64,000 bases of DNA, taken from assembly GCF_024347495.1 (NCBI RefSeq), contig NZ_AP025491.1, positions 434,001 to 498,000 on the forward strand. Direction: 5' to 3'. A program made the position numbers and the translations under genes. Below the pieces are notes generated by a model. It worked only from the letters and a program-made list of their open reading frames with translations. It searched no databases and was not told the DNA's origin. How positions within the stretch are numbered: position 1 is the stretch's first letter; the number at the start of each line of letters is the position of its first letter. Positions 8,047-16,506 of this stretch are shown here, piece after piece. This DNA comes from Vibrio gallaecicus. GTDB lineage: Bacteria; Pseudomonadota; Gammaproteobacteria; Enterobacterales; Vibrionaceae.

Positions 8047-9281
8047 GCTTGTTCTCCTGAACTTGCCAAGGCTTTGATGGCTAATGCTCGTGTTCCCATT
8101 TGATAGCCGGGCAGCTCATCAATGCCTTCTAACCCTGGAACGACTACACGGACCACTGGGATTTGAAATTCACTTTTCTCAAGGTTTACAAAGGCGGCTT
8201 GAGCGAGGTTGACTTGCTTAAGTTTGCTTGTAATCAGCTTAATGTCTTCTTTAAAGCATTGATTGCTCCAAGACTGAATATCGTTAAAGTTTCTCAGTAA
8301 ATGAGGTGGCGGGTTTAGCGGAGTTCCTTTCTCTTTTTCTGAGTCAAGACGTTGATAGGCATTGGCGTTAATATCGTCTCTAGAGCCAGAAATCATGGTT
8401 AATCGGGTTTGCGCAGCTTCTGTTAACGCCCGTAAAAGAGCAATGGATTTGCAAGGATGAGTACCTGATCCGAAAGCTGGATAGGATGGACCTTGGTCTG
8501 AGTTTTGCGATGTTTCCGAGACGATACGGCAATAAAAACTGGGTAACTCAATATCGGTTGTGATATCCCAAACTTGGACATTAACGCCCGCCTGATAATA
8601 TTGGTTGATAACCTCTAGGCAATCTTCATCATCGATTGTTTTAAGATCTAATTGATTGGTTTCTGGATGGTTCGAATAGCGTTGTTCTACTTTCCATAAC
8701 GCTAAAGCATCGCGTTCTATCGCCTCACATAGACCGTGCACTATGGCTTCATCCATGCTGTTACCTGAAGCAAGACCGTTTGAACTCATCGCGAAAGCAC
8801 CGCTGCCAGTGGGTAAAGGAAGCGTGTAGTTGCAATGCACAACCTCATAAGGAACATAAGTGGCTTGTTGAGTGAACAACTCAATTCCTTCAACCCATAG
8901 GCGTTGTTCGTGCGGAGAAAATTGGCTGAACGCTAACTTGGGCAAACCATCGACATTTAGTACTGAATACTTGTTCGATAGCTGAGAATAACTGGCTAGC
9001 TTTAGTGGTAAATCGATGTGTTCAGCGTGATAAGTCTCAATCGCTTCCATTGCTCCAGACACTTTTGCAGACATTAGATCTAAGCCTTTTCCTTGAGCAA
9101 CGGAAATGGCACAAGAATCAGGTCGACATACCGTGACAACTGGAATGCCAATACGATCCAACCCTGTAATATTGGCAACGCGGGTGATTCCCATTTCTTT
9201 AAAAAAAGGAGATATTTTGTCGAAAGTGGACTGTGGAGAACACAGACGATGCGTCCCTTTTTGGTGTCTTTTATAGCTCAT
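8043..9281 (-). CDS. YcaO-domain ATP-dependent peptide-modifying enzyme
   Basis: A 412-residue YcaO protein. YcaO enzymes activate a peptide backbone amide with ATP to form azolines, or thioamides when paired with TfuA. ATP/Mg-binding elements are visible: SGAMEAIETYHAE (75-87), the hallmark NGLASGNSMDEAIVHGLCEAIERDA (168-192, split here as GNSMDEAIVHG and LCEAIERDA) and LTEAAQTR further on. The C-terminus (ALASSGEQA) lacks the PxPxP tail typical of azoline-forming YcaOs, and no cyclodehydratase partner with E1-like domain is nearby. Both points favour thioamidation, as does the overlapping TfuA gene. The ribosome site AAGGA is seven bases before the ATG. A hairpin lies immediately upstream. 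Confidence 0.9.
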   Translation of the reverse strand: MSYKRHQKGTHRLCSPQSTFDKISPFFKEMGITRVANITGLDRIGIPVVTVCRPDSCAISVAQGKGLDLMSAKVSGAMEAIETYHAEHIDLPLKLASYSQLSNKYSVLNVDGLPKLAFSQFSPHEQRLWVEGIELFTQQATYVPYEVVHCNYTLPLPTGSGAFAMSSNGLASGNSMDEAIVHGLCEAIERDALALWKVEQRYSNHPETNQLDLKTIDDEDCLEVINQYYQAGVNVQVWDITTDIELPSFYCRIVSETSQNSDQGPSYPAFGSGTHPCKSIALLRALTEAAQTRLTMISGSRDDINANAYQRLDSEKEKGTPLNPPPHLLRNFNDIQSWSNQCFKEDIKLITSKLKQVNLAQAAFVNLEKSEFQIPVVRVVVPGLEGIDELPGYQMGTRALAIKALASSGEQA

Positions 9282-9306
9282 TCATTGTCCTTCCATGACA
9301 AAGAGT

Positions 9307-9332
9307 AGGAGCCAAGTGATGGTTTGGCTCCT
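9307..9332 (-). other. intercistronic hairpin upstream of the YcaO gene
   Basis: Perfect 9-bp inverted repeat AGGAGCCAA / TTGGCTCCT with an 8-base loop, in the 68-bp gap between the 305-residue gene and the YcaO start. There is no T-run on either side, so it is unlikely to be a full terminator. It may be an mRNA processing or stability element that sets different levels for the upstream and downstream halves of the operon. Confidence 0.6.
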
Positions 9333-9349
9333 TTCGTATTAACTGCGTC

Positions 9350-10267
9350 TTATTTCAAGAAGCTTTGCAGATTGGCAACGGTACAAACTGTGCCAACAAG
9401 TAGGCTTTCTTCCTGTAAATCCTTAGGGTTAACAGCCCCTACTTGAACTCCAGCATCACGATAATAGCGAGCCAGTGATTGTGCGGTTAGCGTGTCACTG
9501 TTTTGCTTTATCGTGTCTAAATAAGGTATGAGATCATCTTGGTGACGATGAATACTGGCTTTTAATTCCTCGATCGTTTCTTGTAATTGATTGAGGTCGT
9601 CTTCTGCACCATGTTCGAGGTTCAATGTCTCTAAACTATTCAAGTTATCTAGGCTCAAATAGTGAATGTGATATGGGTAAAATTGATTGTCATCTCTGAC
9701 CAAAAGTGGATTCACATAGGAAACGATATAGAGGTTCTCAGGAACGGGTTGTTTAAGTTGTTTGACCTCTGATAAAGGAACGTGGTCATTAACGAACTTT
9801 ATGATTGGTGCGGTAGAGTTCGGGTCTAATTTGCTGATAGGGGTGTCTCTAGCGACATCAAGCTGGGGCGATTCACGTAAAGGAGCTCGTAATCGATTAA
9901 GCTGTAAAACGCGCAGGTCGAGTAGGTAACCTGGCTCCAAATCGGTAATGTTAACATCAGGTGGACATTGAGCATTACTTAGGTTCCAAGGTAAGACTTT
10001 AGTCAGCGCTGGTCCCATTATATTGATTTGTTGGAGCTTTTGATCCTCGACTTTAGAACCAAAAAAGAAATGGTAATCGGATGGGCTGTAGCACCATTCA
10101 ATGCATTTCATCGCATCAGAAGTATAGTCTTTGTGATTGATCAGCGTTGCCTGGTGACCATTTTGCCTAATCACATAAATATCTTGTGAACGTAGGGTAA
10201 GTTGTCCTTGATCATCGATGTAAGGGCTCAGTCTTTTTTGAAGCTCTTCTATGGATGGATTGTTCAT
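9350..10267 (-). CDS. hypothetical protein between kinase and YcaO genes
   Basis: A 305-residue cytoplasmic protein with no family I recognise. The ribosome site AAAAGGAC is well placed, and the gene starts 15 bases after the kinase stop, so they are co-transcribed. The first 90 residues look alpha/beta with a WCY segment and several aromatic residues. About residues 215-270 are a strongly charged helix (likely coiled coil) rich in Glu, Gln and Leu, and the C-terminus is a short hydrophobic segment. There is no signal peptide or transmembrane helix. Given its position it could be a leader-peptide-binding or scaffold component of the YcaO/TfuA machinery, or an adaptor for the kinase. That is a guess from context only. 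Confidence 0.65.
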   Translation of the reverse strand: MNNPSIEELQKRLSPYIDDQGQLTLRSQDIYVIRQNGHQATLINHKDYTSDAMKCIEWCYSPSDYHFFFGSKVEDQKLQQINIMGPALTKVLPWNLSNAQCPPDVNITDLEPGYLLDLRVLQLNRLRAPLRESPQLDVARDTPISKLDPNSTAPIIKFVNDHVPLSEVKQLKQPVPENLYIVSYVNPLLVRDDNQFYPYHIHYLSLDNLNSLETLNLEHGAEDDLNQLQETIEELKASIHRHQDDLIPYLDTIKQNSDTLTAQSLARYYRDAGVQVGAVNPKDLQEESLLVGTVCTVANLQSFLK

Positions 10268-10282
10268 ATTTTGTCCTTTTAA

Positions 10283-13200
10283 TTATAAATAACCTAGCGC
10301 TTTTGCATTTGTTAGTGCGTTTTCTACCAATTGTTGATGGTATTCGTGGTTGCTTCTATCGTTGATTATTTCCTTCAGTGGATTAACGACGGAATGAGGA
10401 AGGGCATGTTGGCTGCTATCTAGCAACGTTGTGACCACGGCAATGATGCGCTCTTGAGCGCTATCTCTTTTTTTGTCGGGTTGAGCGTGAGCGAGTAGTT
10501 CAAGTTCAATGAGCAAAGCTAGCCACTGTAGCGGGAATGGAAACTCATTGGATAACGCCTTCCAAATCTGGTTACTTTCTTCAATGAACGTTTGAGAACC
10601 AGAAAAATCGTCTTGTTTATAAGTGAGCCAAGCTTCATTTGCACTGGCGATAGCGACGTAGTCATCCATTCCAGACTCTCGAGCATAGAAGAGGGCTTGC
10701 TTTAAATAAATACGGGTATTATCGATGTCGCCTTGCAGTCGGAAAAGCACAACAAGATAGGCAAGGCAACGGGTTTTAAGTGTCGTATCAGCTTTTTCGT
10801 TGGCGTGTTCTAGTGCCGCTAAAAGATGCTGTTTCGCCGTGGAATACTGTTGGCTGAACAAGCATGTAAACCCTAAACTAAATAAGCAGTGTGTTTGCAG
10901 TGGATGATCATCTGTTTTTAATGAGGCATCGTAAGCTTGTTGAGCTAAGTCGATTTGTTCCTGGCTCAGATCGTAACGATTGTTCCGTAATTCAAATTGT
11001 AGTTTTGCGTCATAAAACTGAGCCTGTGAGAGCGGATCGTTAAAGTGGTCAAGGTGTGCTTCGATAACATGGAGTACGTTCTGCATCTCTGGCAATTTAT
11101 TGCGCCAGTAATAAATATATAACTGACACAGTTGGATGGTTAACCAAGTGTTATACCAGCGCGTGTTCTTAACAGTATTGGTATTCAGCAGTGTTTCAGC
11201 CTGCTCATAGCTTTTTAGCGCCTGAGCATGTAAATGATGGGTTTCTAAAGATTTACCATACTTAACATGCAAACTTGCACTGACTAAAGCATCGCCTAGC
11301 TTGTTCTCTTGAAGAGCATCTAAGTAGTAAGCTCGTGCTTCGTCGTGTTTGGCCAAACGGATTAAGTTATCACCAAGACCAACAAGTGCTGATAGTTTAT
11401 CCGAATTAAAACGATCCTCTTCATTCTCGTGTAATGATATTTTTAGCGATTTTTCAAAGTATTGAATAGCATCATCTACCATGGATGCTTGGGCTGCCTG
11501 CTCTCCGGCTTTTAAGTAATAAGGTGTAGCTCTACTTGGTGAAAGTGTCTTTGCCCAGTGATCCCCAATTAAAGCTGAAGGGTAAGCTGTTTCGGCAATG
11601 TTAGCTTCCATAGCATTGGCGAGCTGTTGATGACTTTTGTGCTGTGTCGTTGAACTTTCATAAATGGCATCACGTATCAGAGCATGTTTGAATTGATACT
11701 GACTCCCTTCAACACTGCGTTGTATAAATATAATATTGGTTCGTTGCAGTTCATCTAAATCTGCTTGAATTTGACCTGTATTTTTATCTGAAGCTTGCTG
11801 AATTAACTTATTACTGAAAGTTCGACCTATGGCAGCTGCAAGCTGTGCTGTGTCTTTTGCAAAGGTCAGGTCATTGAGTTTTTGTTGCAAGGAGCTTCTA
11901 AGGTTTTCTGGCACGTGCGATTCGGGCTCTGATACAACGAAGTCAATATGACCATTCACTTTCTTAACAAGCCCATTTTTTTGTGCATAGAGCACCAATT
12001 CTTCAAGAAAGAGTGGGTTCCCGTCGCTTCTTGTGGTGAGCAGTTGTTTCACTCTGTCGCTAATGGGCATGTTATCGAATAAATGTTCAATTAAATGATG
12101 GCATTCTATCGGTGAGATAGAACTGAGCTCTATCTCAAAAATCTTCGCCTGCTTGAATTCATCTGGGTGCTGTGTTCGTGAAGTGCTTAGCCAGCGAAAG
12201 GGCTGACTCATGTAATTCGAGCTTTCAACTAAATAGCGAATAAACTCTAACGTAGTAGCATCAGACCAATGGAGATCTTCACAAACAAATAGGCATGATC
12301 CCTTACCATTTGCTTCTTGACCTTCACTACAGGCTAACTGTAGGAGGTGGGATAAAGTTAAAAAAAGATACGACTTCTGTTGGCTAAGCGAAAGATTAGA
12401 GATGGATTTCTGGAATTCTTTTTCACTGTGACGAGATAATTTTAAGTAAGGCTGTAACCATGCCCATAGAATGGCGGAACCTCTTTCTTTTTCCAAAGGT
12501 GAAAGTGATAGCGAATCTATTACATGTTTATAATTGTACTCAGCATGTTCACCATTTAGGTCGAAATGGACCGAAAAAAAGTTGAGTAAGGGATAAAGAG
12601 CATTGGTTTGAAATTCTGGTAGACACTGTAGAGGAAAGACATTGGTATGACTTAAACACTCTTTTAGCTCAAGCAGTAAACGAGACTTACCGATACCAGC
12701 TTCACCGTAAATATGAAAGAGTTGATACTGACCGTAAGGACGATTTAAAAGCAAAAGTTTCTCAAGGATTTCTTGACGACCAAAAATCGCATTGTTTGAT
12801 TGTGATTTACGTAAAAATGAGAAGGCTTCAGATAAACGTTCACCTTTAAGCCTGTATCCATAAGGTGCCGCGGGTGTTGAATCGTTCCTAATTGGCTCAA
12901 ATAAAAGTTGATGACTGAGCATGTCTTTAAACAGAGGCGAACAAGCTATTTCCTCTGGTTGAGCATTTCGCGCCAGAGCCATAGCTTCGGTTGAAACGCG
13001 ACCTTCTGGTATTGCTCCATCAATACTTCTCATCATCCCTTTAGACAGGCCTATTCTAAGTTCGAATTTAATGTCATGCAGTTCACTGAGCGATGCTTGC
13101 TTAGAATGAAGATTGTTCCATATATCCAGCGCAGCTCTTGCACTGAGTCGGCTATCGTTATCACTGACTACTGGGTAGCCAAAATAAAATAGCGTTGTAT

Positions 13201-14359
13201 CACCAACGGTTCCAACCTGAGTGGCTCCATAGCGAAGTGCGATATCTACACACTGGTGGTGATGATCTGATAAAAGCATCTCGGCGATGTCTTGCTTATC
13301 GTGTGCGGACTTGTTGGAGTTAGTTCTGTCTTCCGAGAGAATGATACACAGTGCGGTGATTTCCTTGCGCTCCGTGAATTGTGATCTCGTGGATGATAAA
13401 AAACCAGTTTGAGTTATTGATTCTTGCTGTAACGACAAAGCTTGTGTTGATGGGGCGCGCGATGCAGTTGGCACTAGGTCTGAAAAATTGAATCTACGAA
13501 ATTCACGATATAAATCAATAGTGTTGCCAGGGCGTTCTAACGCTTTCTTATGCAGTACTCGTCTAAAGAACTGTGCAGAGTGATGCCCAGCAAGGGTTCC
13601 TAAAGGGATGTTGGCAGCGCTAAGTTGATGATAAAAAATTGATGCAGCACTGTTGCCTTTGATCGTGGGAGTGCCGGTGAGGCATTCTAGAAATACGAGT
13701 CCCCAAGCGTAAACGTCGGTTTGGGGTAAAGATGGCTCGCCTCTTAATTGTTCAGGCGCACTGTATTGAGGTGTACCCAGAGTTTCATCATTCAATGTTA
13801 ATGTTTGGAAGTCAGAATGTTTCCCATCATTTTTGAGCGTACTGATCCCGAAATCGAGGATTTTTACATGCTGCTTTGCACCTACGTTGAAAAGCATTAT
13901 GTTAGCGGGTTTTATATCTCTATGGATGATGCCAAGTTCATGCGCATGAGCTAATGCATCAAGTACACAAGCCATAATTTCAGCGGCTTCAGCTGGAGCT
14001 ATTTGACCTTGAGAGTCGATATATTCCTTTAATGTTGTACCATCAACAAATTCGTATACAGCGTATAGAAGGCACTCGCCTTGCTGACCTTTGTCTAGGA
14101 GAGATACGATATTGGGGTGGTTGAGTCGACGAACCAAATCGCATTCACGTTTAAAACGAGCAATTTTTTTCTGTCTTTTCTGAGGGCATTCAGTTCCTGT
14201 TAATGTAAGAAACTTTATCGCGACGACTTTTTCAGTGCTGAGTTGCAGCGCTTTATAGACTTTTCCGAATCCACCTTCGCCTATTTGCTCTAGTAAAATG
14301 TAATGCTGGGAGTGAAAGCGTGCTTCTATTGTGTCCGTCGTGTCTTCTTTTTGAATCAT
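10283..14359 (-). CDS. Ser/Thr kinase / cyclase-homology / ATPase / TPR protein (TOMM kinase-cyclase type)
   Basis: A protein of 1358 residues with four parts. First, a Hanks-type kinase: Gly loop GEGGFGKV about 27-34, HRDIKPAN 146-153, DFG 170-172, SAPEQ. Second, a class III cyclase-homology domain about 325-500: GDTTLFYFGYPV is recognisable, but the first metal-site strand reads CIILSEDRTN without the usual Asp, so it is probably not catalytic. Third, a STAND-type ATPase with Walker A GEAGIGKSR and Walker B LFVCEDLHW. Fourth, a long TPR array. Size and domain order match the 'TOMM system kinase/cyclase fusion protein' family (about 1350 residues) found beside thiazole/oxazole-modified peptide clusters. 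The start at 14359 has a GTAGG-like site; an ATG seven codons upstream (14380) has none. Confidence 0.85.
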   Translation of the reverse strand: MIQKEDTTDTIEARFHSQHYILLEQIGEGGFGKVYKALQLSTEKVVAIKFLTLTGTECPQKRQKKIARFKRECDLVRRLNHPNIVSLLDKGQQGECLLYAVYEFVDGTTLKEYIDSQGQIAPAEAAEIMACVLDALAHAHELGIIHRDIKPANIMLFNVGAKQHVKILDFGISTLKNDGKHSDFQTLTLNDETLGTPQYSAPEQLRGEPSLPQTDVYAWGLVFLECLTGTPTIKGNSAASIFYHQLSAANIPLGTLAGHHSAQFFRRVLHKKALERPGNTIDLYREFRRFNFSDLVPTASRAPSTQALSLQQESITQTGFLSSTRSQFTERKEITALCIILSEDRTNSNKSAHDKQDIAEMLLSDHHHQCVDIALRYGATQVGTVGDTTLFYFGYPVVSDNDSRLSARAALDIWNNLHSKQASLSELHDIKFELRIGLSKGMMRSIDGAIPEGRVSTEAMALARNAQPEEIACSPLFKDMLSHQLLFEPIRNDSTPAAPYGYRLKGERLSEAFSFLRKSQSNNAIFGRQEILEKLLLLNRPYGQYQLFHIYGEAGIGKSRLLLELKECLSHTNVFPLQCLPEFQTNALYPLLNFFSVHFDLNGEHAEYNYKHVIDSLSLSPLEKERGSAILWAWLQPYLKLSRHSEKEFQKSISNLSLSQQKSYLFLTLSHLLQLACSEGQEANGKGSCLFVCEDLHWSDATTLEFIRYLVESSNYMSQPFRWLSTSRTQHPDEFKQAKIFEIELSSISPIECHHLIEHLFDNMPISDRVKQLLTTRSDGNPLFLEELVLYAQKNGLVKKVNGHIDFVVSEPESHVPENLRSSLQQKLNDLTFAKDTAQLAAAIGRTFSNKLIQQASDKNTGQIQADLDELQRTNIIFIQRSVEGSQYQFKHALIRDAIYESSTTQHKSHQQLANAMEANIAETAYPSALIGDHWAKTLSPSRATPYYLKAGEQAAQASMVDDAIQYFEKSLKISLHENEEDRFNSDKLSALVGLGDNLIRLAKHDEARAYYLDALQENKLGDALVSASLHVKYGKSLETHHLHAQALKSYEQAETLLNTNTVKNTRWYNTWLTIQLCQLYIYYWRNKLPEMQNVLHVIEAHLDHFNDPLSQAQFYDAKLQFELRNNRYDLSQEQIDLAQQAYDASLKTDDHPLQTHCLFSLGFTCLFSQQYSTAKQHLLAALEHANEKADTTLKTRCLAYLVVLFRLQGDIDNTRIYLKQALFYARESGMDDYVAIASANEAWLTYKQDDFSGSQTFIEESNQIWKALSNEFPFPLQWLALLIELELLAHAQPDKKRDSAQERIIAVVTTLLDSSQHALPHSVVNPLKEIINDRSNHEYHQQLVENALTNAKALGYL

Positions 14360-14772
14360 GTACCTACTCTTGAATGCCATCGTTAGGAATATCAGTCTAG
14401 TACTTCAGGATGAGTATCGATATTTATTATCACTAGTTTTGATGGATTCTTCATATTGTATTCATCAATGTTTATATTTCCGTGACTTGGGTTGTATTCT
14501 TTCTTAGGGGGAGTTCAGTAGAGCGTGATGCGGTAAAGAGCGGTTAGTCATTTTAACCATGAATAAACGCGAATGCCTTGCTGTATTAAGACGTCTATTG
14601 CTAACTGCCTTTTAGGCTAAACAGGCTAAACAGGCTAAACAGGCTAAACAGGTTAAACAGAGTAATAGAGTAAGTTGATTAGGGTAATCGGCTCCCCAGT
14701 TTTATCGAAGCACGTTGTTTTGATATCAATAATATTCTGGGTAGCCTTAGGGTACTTAATAGGTTGAGAGTG
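14360..14772. other. spacer between the two halves of the YcaO cluster
   Basis: About 410 bases between the FAD-oxidase stop and the kinase start, the only large gap in the minus-strand cluster. It contains the 9-bp tandem repeat at 14614-14660 and AT-rich DNA that could hold a second promoter for the kinase-to-FHA half. I see no convincing small ORF and no clear terminator. Confidence 0.5.
14614..14660 (+). repeat. 9-bp tandem repeat (AGGCTAAAC), 5 copies
   Basis: Four perfect AGGCTAAAC units, a fifth with one change (AGGTTAAAC) and a two-base remnant. It is intergenic, inside the spacer that separates the precursor/oxidase half from the kinase/YcaO half of the cluster. Confidence 0.93.
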
Positions 14773-16506
14773 TCAGTAAATCGTTTTTCGTGACCGCAAA
14801 TGGTTATAACCTATATCTGAGCCTGGTTGGACGTCTTGGCAAAGACCACTGTATTTTTCTTTGGTCTGAATTAACGATTGATAATGTTGTTGAAAATACT
14901 CTCGTGTTGGGATTGAGCTGTCTTTGAAGCTGATAAATGCGCCTCTAGTACCACATATATGAGTGTCTCGACAGACTTCCATCCAATCTAAAGCTCGGTT
15001 CACATAATTGTATACAGGGTTATGTTGACCTTTTTCAACTTCGTATACTTTTTCGTTCCACCAAGTTTGGTATTGGATTGTGTATTGGGAAGTTGCATAG
15101 GGAAAAGCGACACGCTTACTGGCTGTTTCGTTGGTGTCTTTTGCATAAAATGGCCCTGAAATAGCGCCTAGGGTGACGTAACAGAACAGTCCTAGTGACT
15201 CATTGTCCTCGAAAACTAGGGTCGACGTTAATGATTGGATCAATTGCTCCTTACCAAGGTCACCGAGCCCCTTTTCTGCTACGACTTTCGATGTGATTTT
15301 GTGTGGGGCTGGGGAATCAAAATCAGGGGTAAATGGTTTACTTTGATTGGGAGCCGACGATAAGCGCCTCACATCGTACAGTGAGTTTCTCGCCCAGTGC
15401 CCCATTAATGAAGAATCATAACGGTGTTTACTGTCAGTGCCCGTAATCTTAAGTCTACCCGTTGAAAAGTTTTGTTTAGCAAACTGTTTTAGTTTCTCTT
15501 CGCTACCATCCCAGTATCCGTACATAGTACAGGGGTGCTGGAGATCTCTAATGCACTCTTTTTCGGTAATGAACGTGGAGGGGATCGCGTTGATTTTTAG
15601 GTTAGTTCCAACTAACTCGACAGTGCTTTTATCGTTAATTGTGTTTTCCCATTGTTCTAAAACGCTGTAAGTTGATGCCTGTCCTGTATCTACTTCTTGT
15701 GTATTCCAATCCAATTCAAAACGATGAATTTCATCAGGGATCTCAAAAGCTCGCAGTGTAAACTCTAGAACAATGCCATAACTCAGAGCTCCACCGCCAC
15801 GAAGCGCCCAGAGCAGATCTGAATAATGTTCTTCGTTCACAACCACCAATTCTCCGCTTTCTAATAAGACCCTTGCCTCAATCAAATGTTCACAACACAT
15901 GCCGTGCAAGCGAGTCCATGGTCCCCAACCTCCACCTTGAATATACCCAGCCAGCCCAACCGTCGCACAAGTACCATGAGGTATGGTTAGTGCAGGGCGT
16001 GTGCCATTTTCTGTGTCGGCTAAAATAGGCACCAGTTGGTAGAAGCGATAACCGGCACCAACACGAATCAGATAACCTTTGGAGTCTTGCTTCACGCTAA
16101 TTCTCTTTAATCCACTTAAATCCAATAGAACAACATCATTCCCCGTACATTCTCCTTCGTGATCATGTCCCCCAGATCGTATTTTAACGGGTAAGTTAAA
16201 CTTCACTGCTAATTGATAGGCTGTGATCACGTCTGACTCACTCTTGCACATGACAATCACTGATGGGTAAGCAATAAGCCGAGTATTAAAGATAAGTGTT
16301 TGAGCTTGATATTTACTTAACCCAGGGCTCTGGGAAGGTTGGGAACGATGTGACCCTAAAATCTGGTTTTTATCAACACCAAGTTGGGATAATTGATAGG
16401 CATAGCGCGCAGCGTTGTTTTTATATATTGCCATGAGACGTTGTGCTTCTAGTAATTGCTCATGCGGTGTATCTGATAAATCGAATTGTGTATTCATATC
16501 GTCCAT
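14773..16506 (-). CDS. FAD-dependent oxidase, bicovalent-flavin BBE type
   Basis: A 577-residue FAD-binding-4 (PCMH) oxidase with a berberine-bridge-type C-terminal region. The FAD domain spans about 75-255: RSGGHDHEG with His114, and GGGWGPWTRLHGMCC with Cys204/205, occupy the two positions that carry FAD bicovalently (8-alpha-His, 6-S-Cys) in the glucooligosaccharide-oxidase/BBE group. The C-terminal YFQQHYQSLIQTKEKYS corresponds to the BBE tail. There is no export signal, unlike many family members, so it is cytoplasmic. It overlaps the thiamine-diphosphate enzyme stop by 13 bases (AGGA six bases before ATG). The substrate is unknown; co-translation with a decarboxylase and the small peptide suggests peptide tailoring or supply of a small acyl group. 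Confidence 0.82.
   Translation of the reverse strand: MDDMNTQFDLSDTPHEQLLEAQRLMAIYKNNAARYAYQLSQLGVDKNQILGSHRSQPSQSPGLSKYQAQTLIFNTRLIAYPSVIVMCKSESDVITAYQLAVKFNLPVKIRSGGHDHEGECTGNDVVLLDLSGLKRISVKQDSKGYLIRVGAGYRFYQLVPILADTENGTRPALTIPHGTCATVGLAGYIQGGGWGPWTRLHGMCCEHLIEARVLLESGELVVVNEEHYSDLLWALRGGGALSYGIVLEFTLRAFEIPDEIHRFELDWNTQEVDTGQASTYSVLEQWENTINDKSTVELVGTNLKINAIPSTFITEKECIRDLQHPCTMYGYWDGSEEKLKQFAKQNFSTGRLKITGTDSKHRYDSSLMGHWARNSLYDVRRLSSAPNQSKPFTPDFDSPAPHKITSKVVAEKGLGDLGKEQLIQSLTSTLVFEDNESLGLFCYVTLGAISGPFYAKDTNETASKRVAFPYATSQYTIQYQTWWNEKVYEVEKGQHNPVYNYVNRALDWMEVCRDTHICGTRGAFISFKDSSIPTREYFQQHYQSLIQTKEKYSGLCQDVQPGSDIGYNHLRSRKTIY

Noticed and set aside
10283..14359. Active adenylate cyclase
   Set aside because: The first metal-binding Asp is missing in the cyclase-homology strand, so catalytic activity is not supported.
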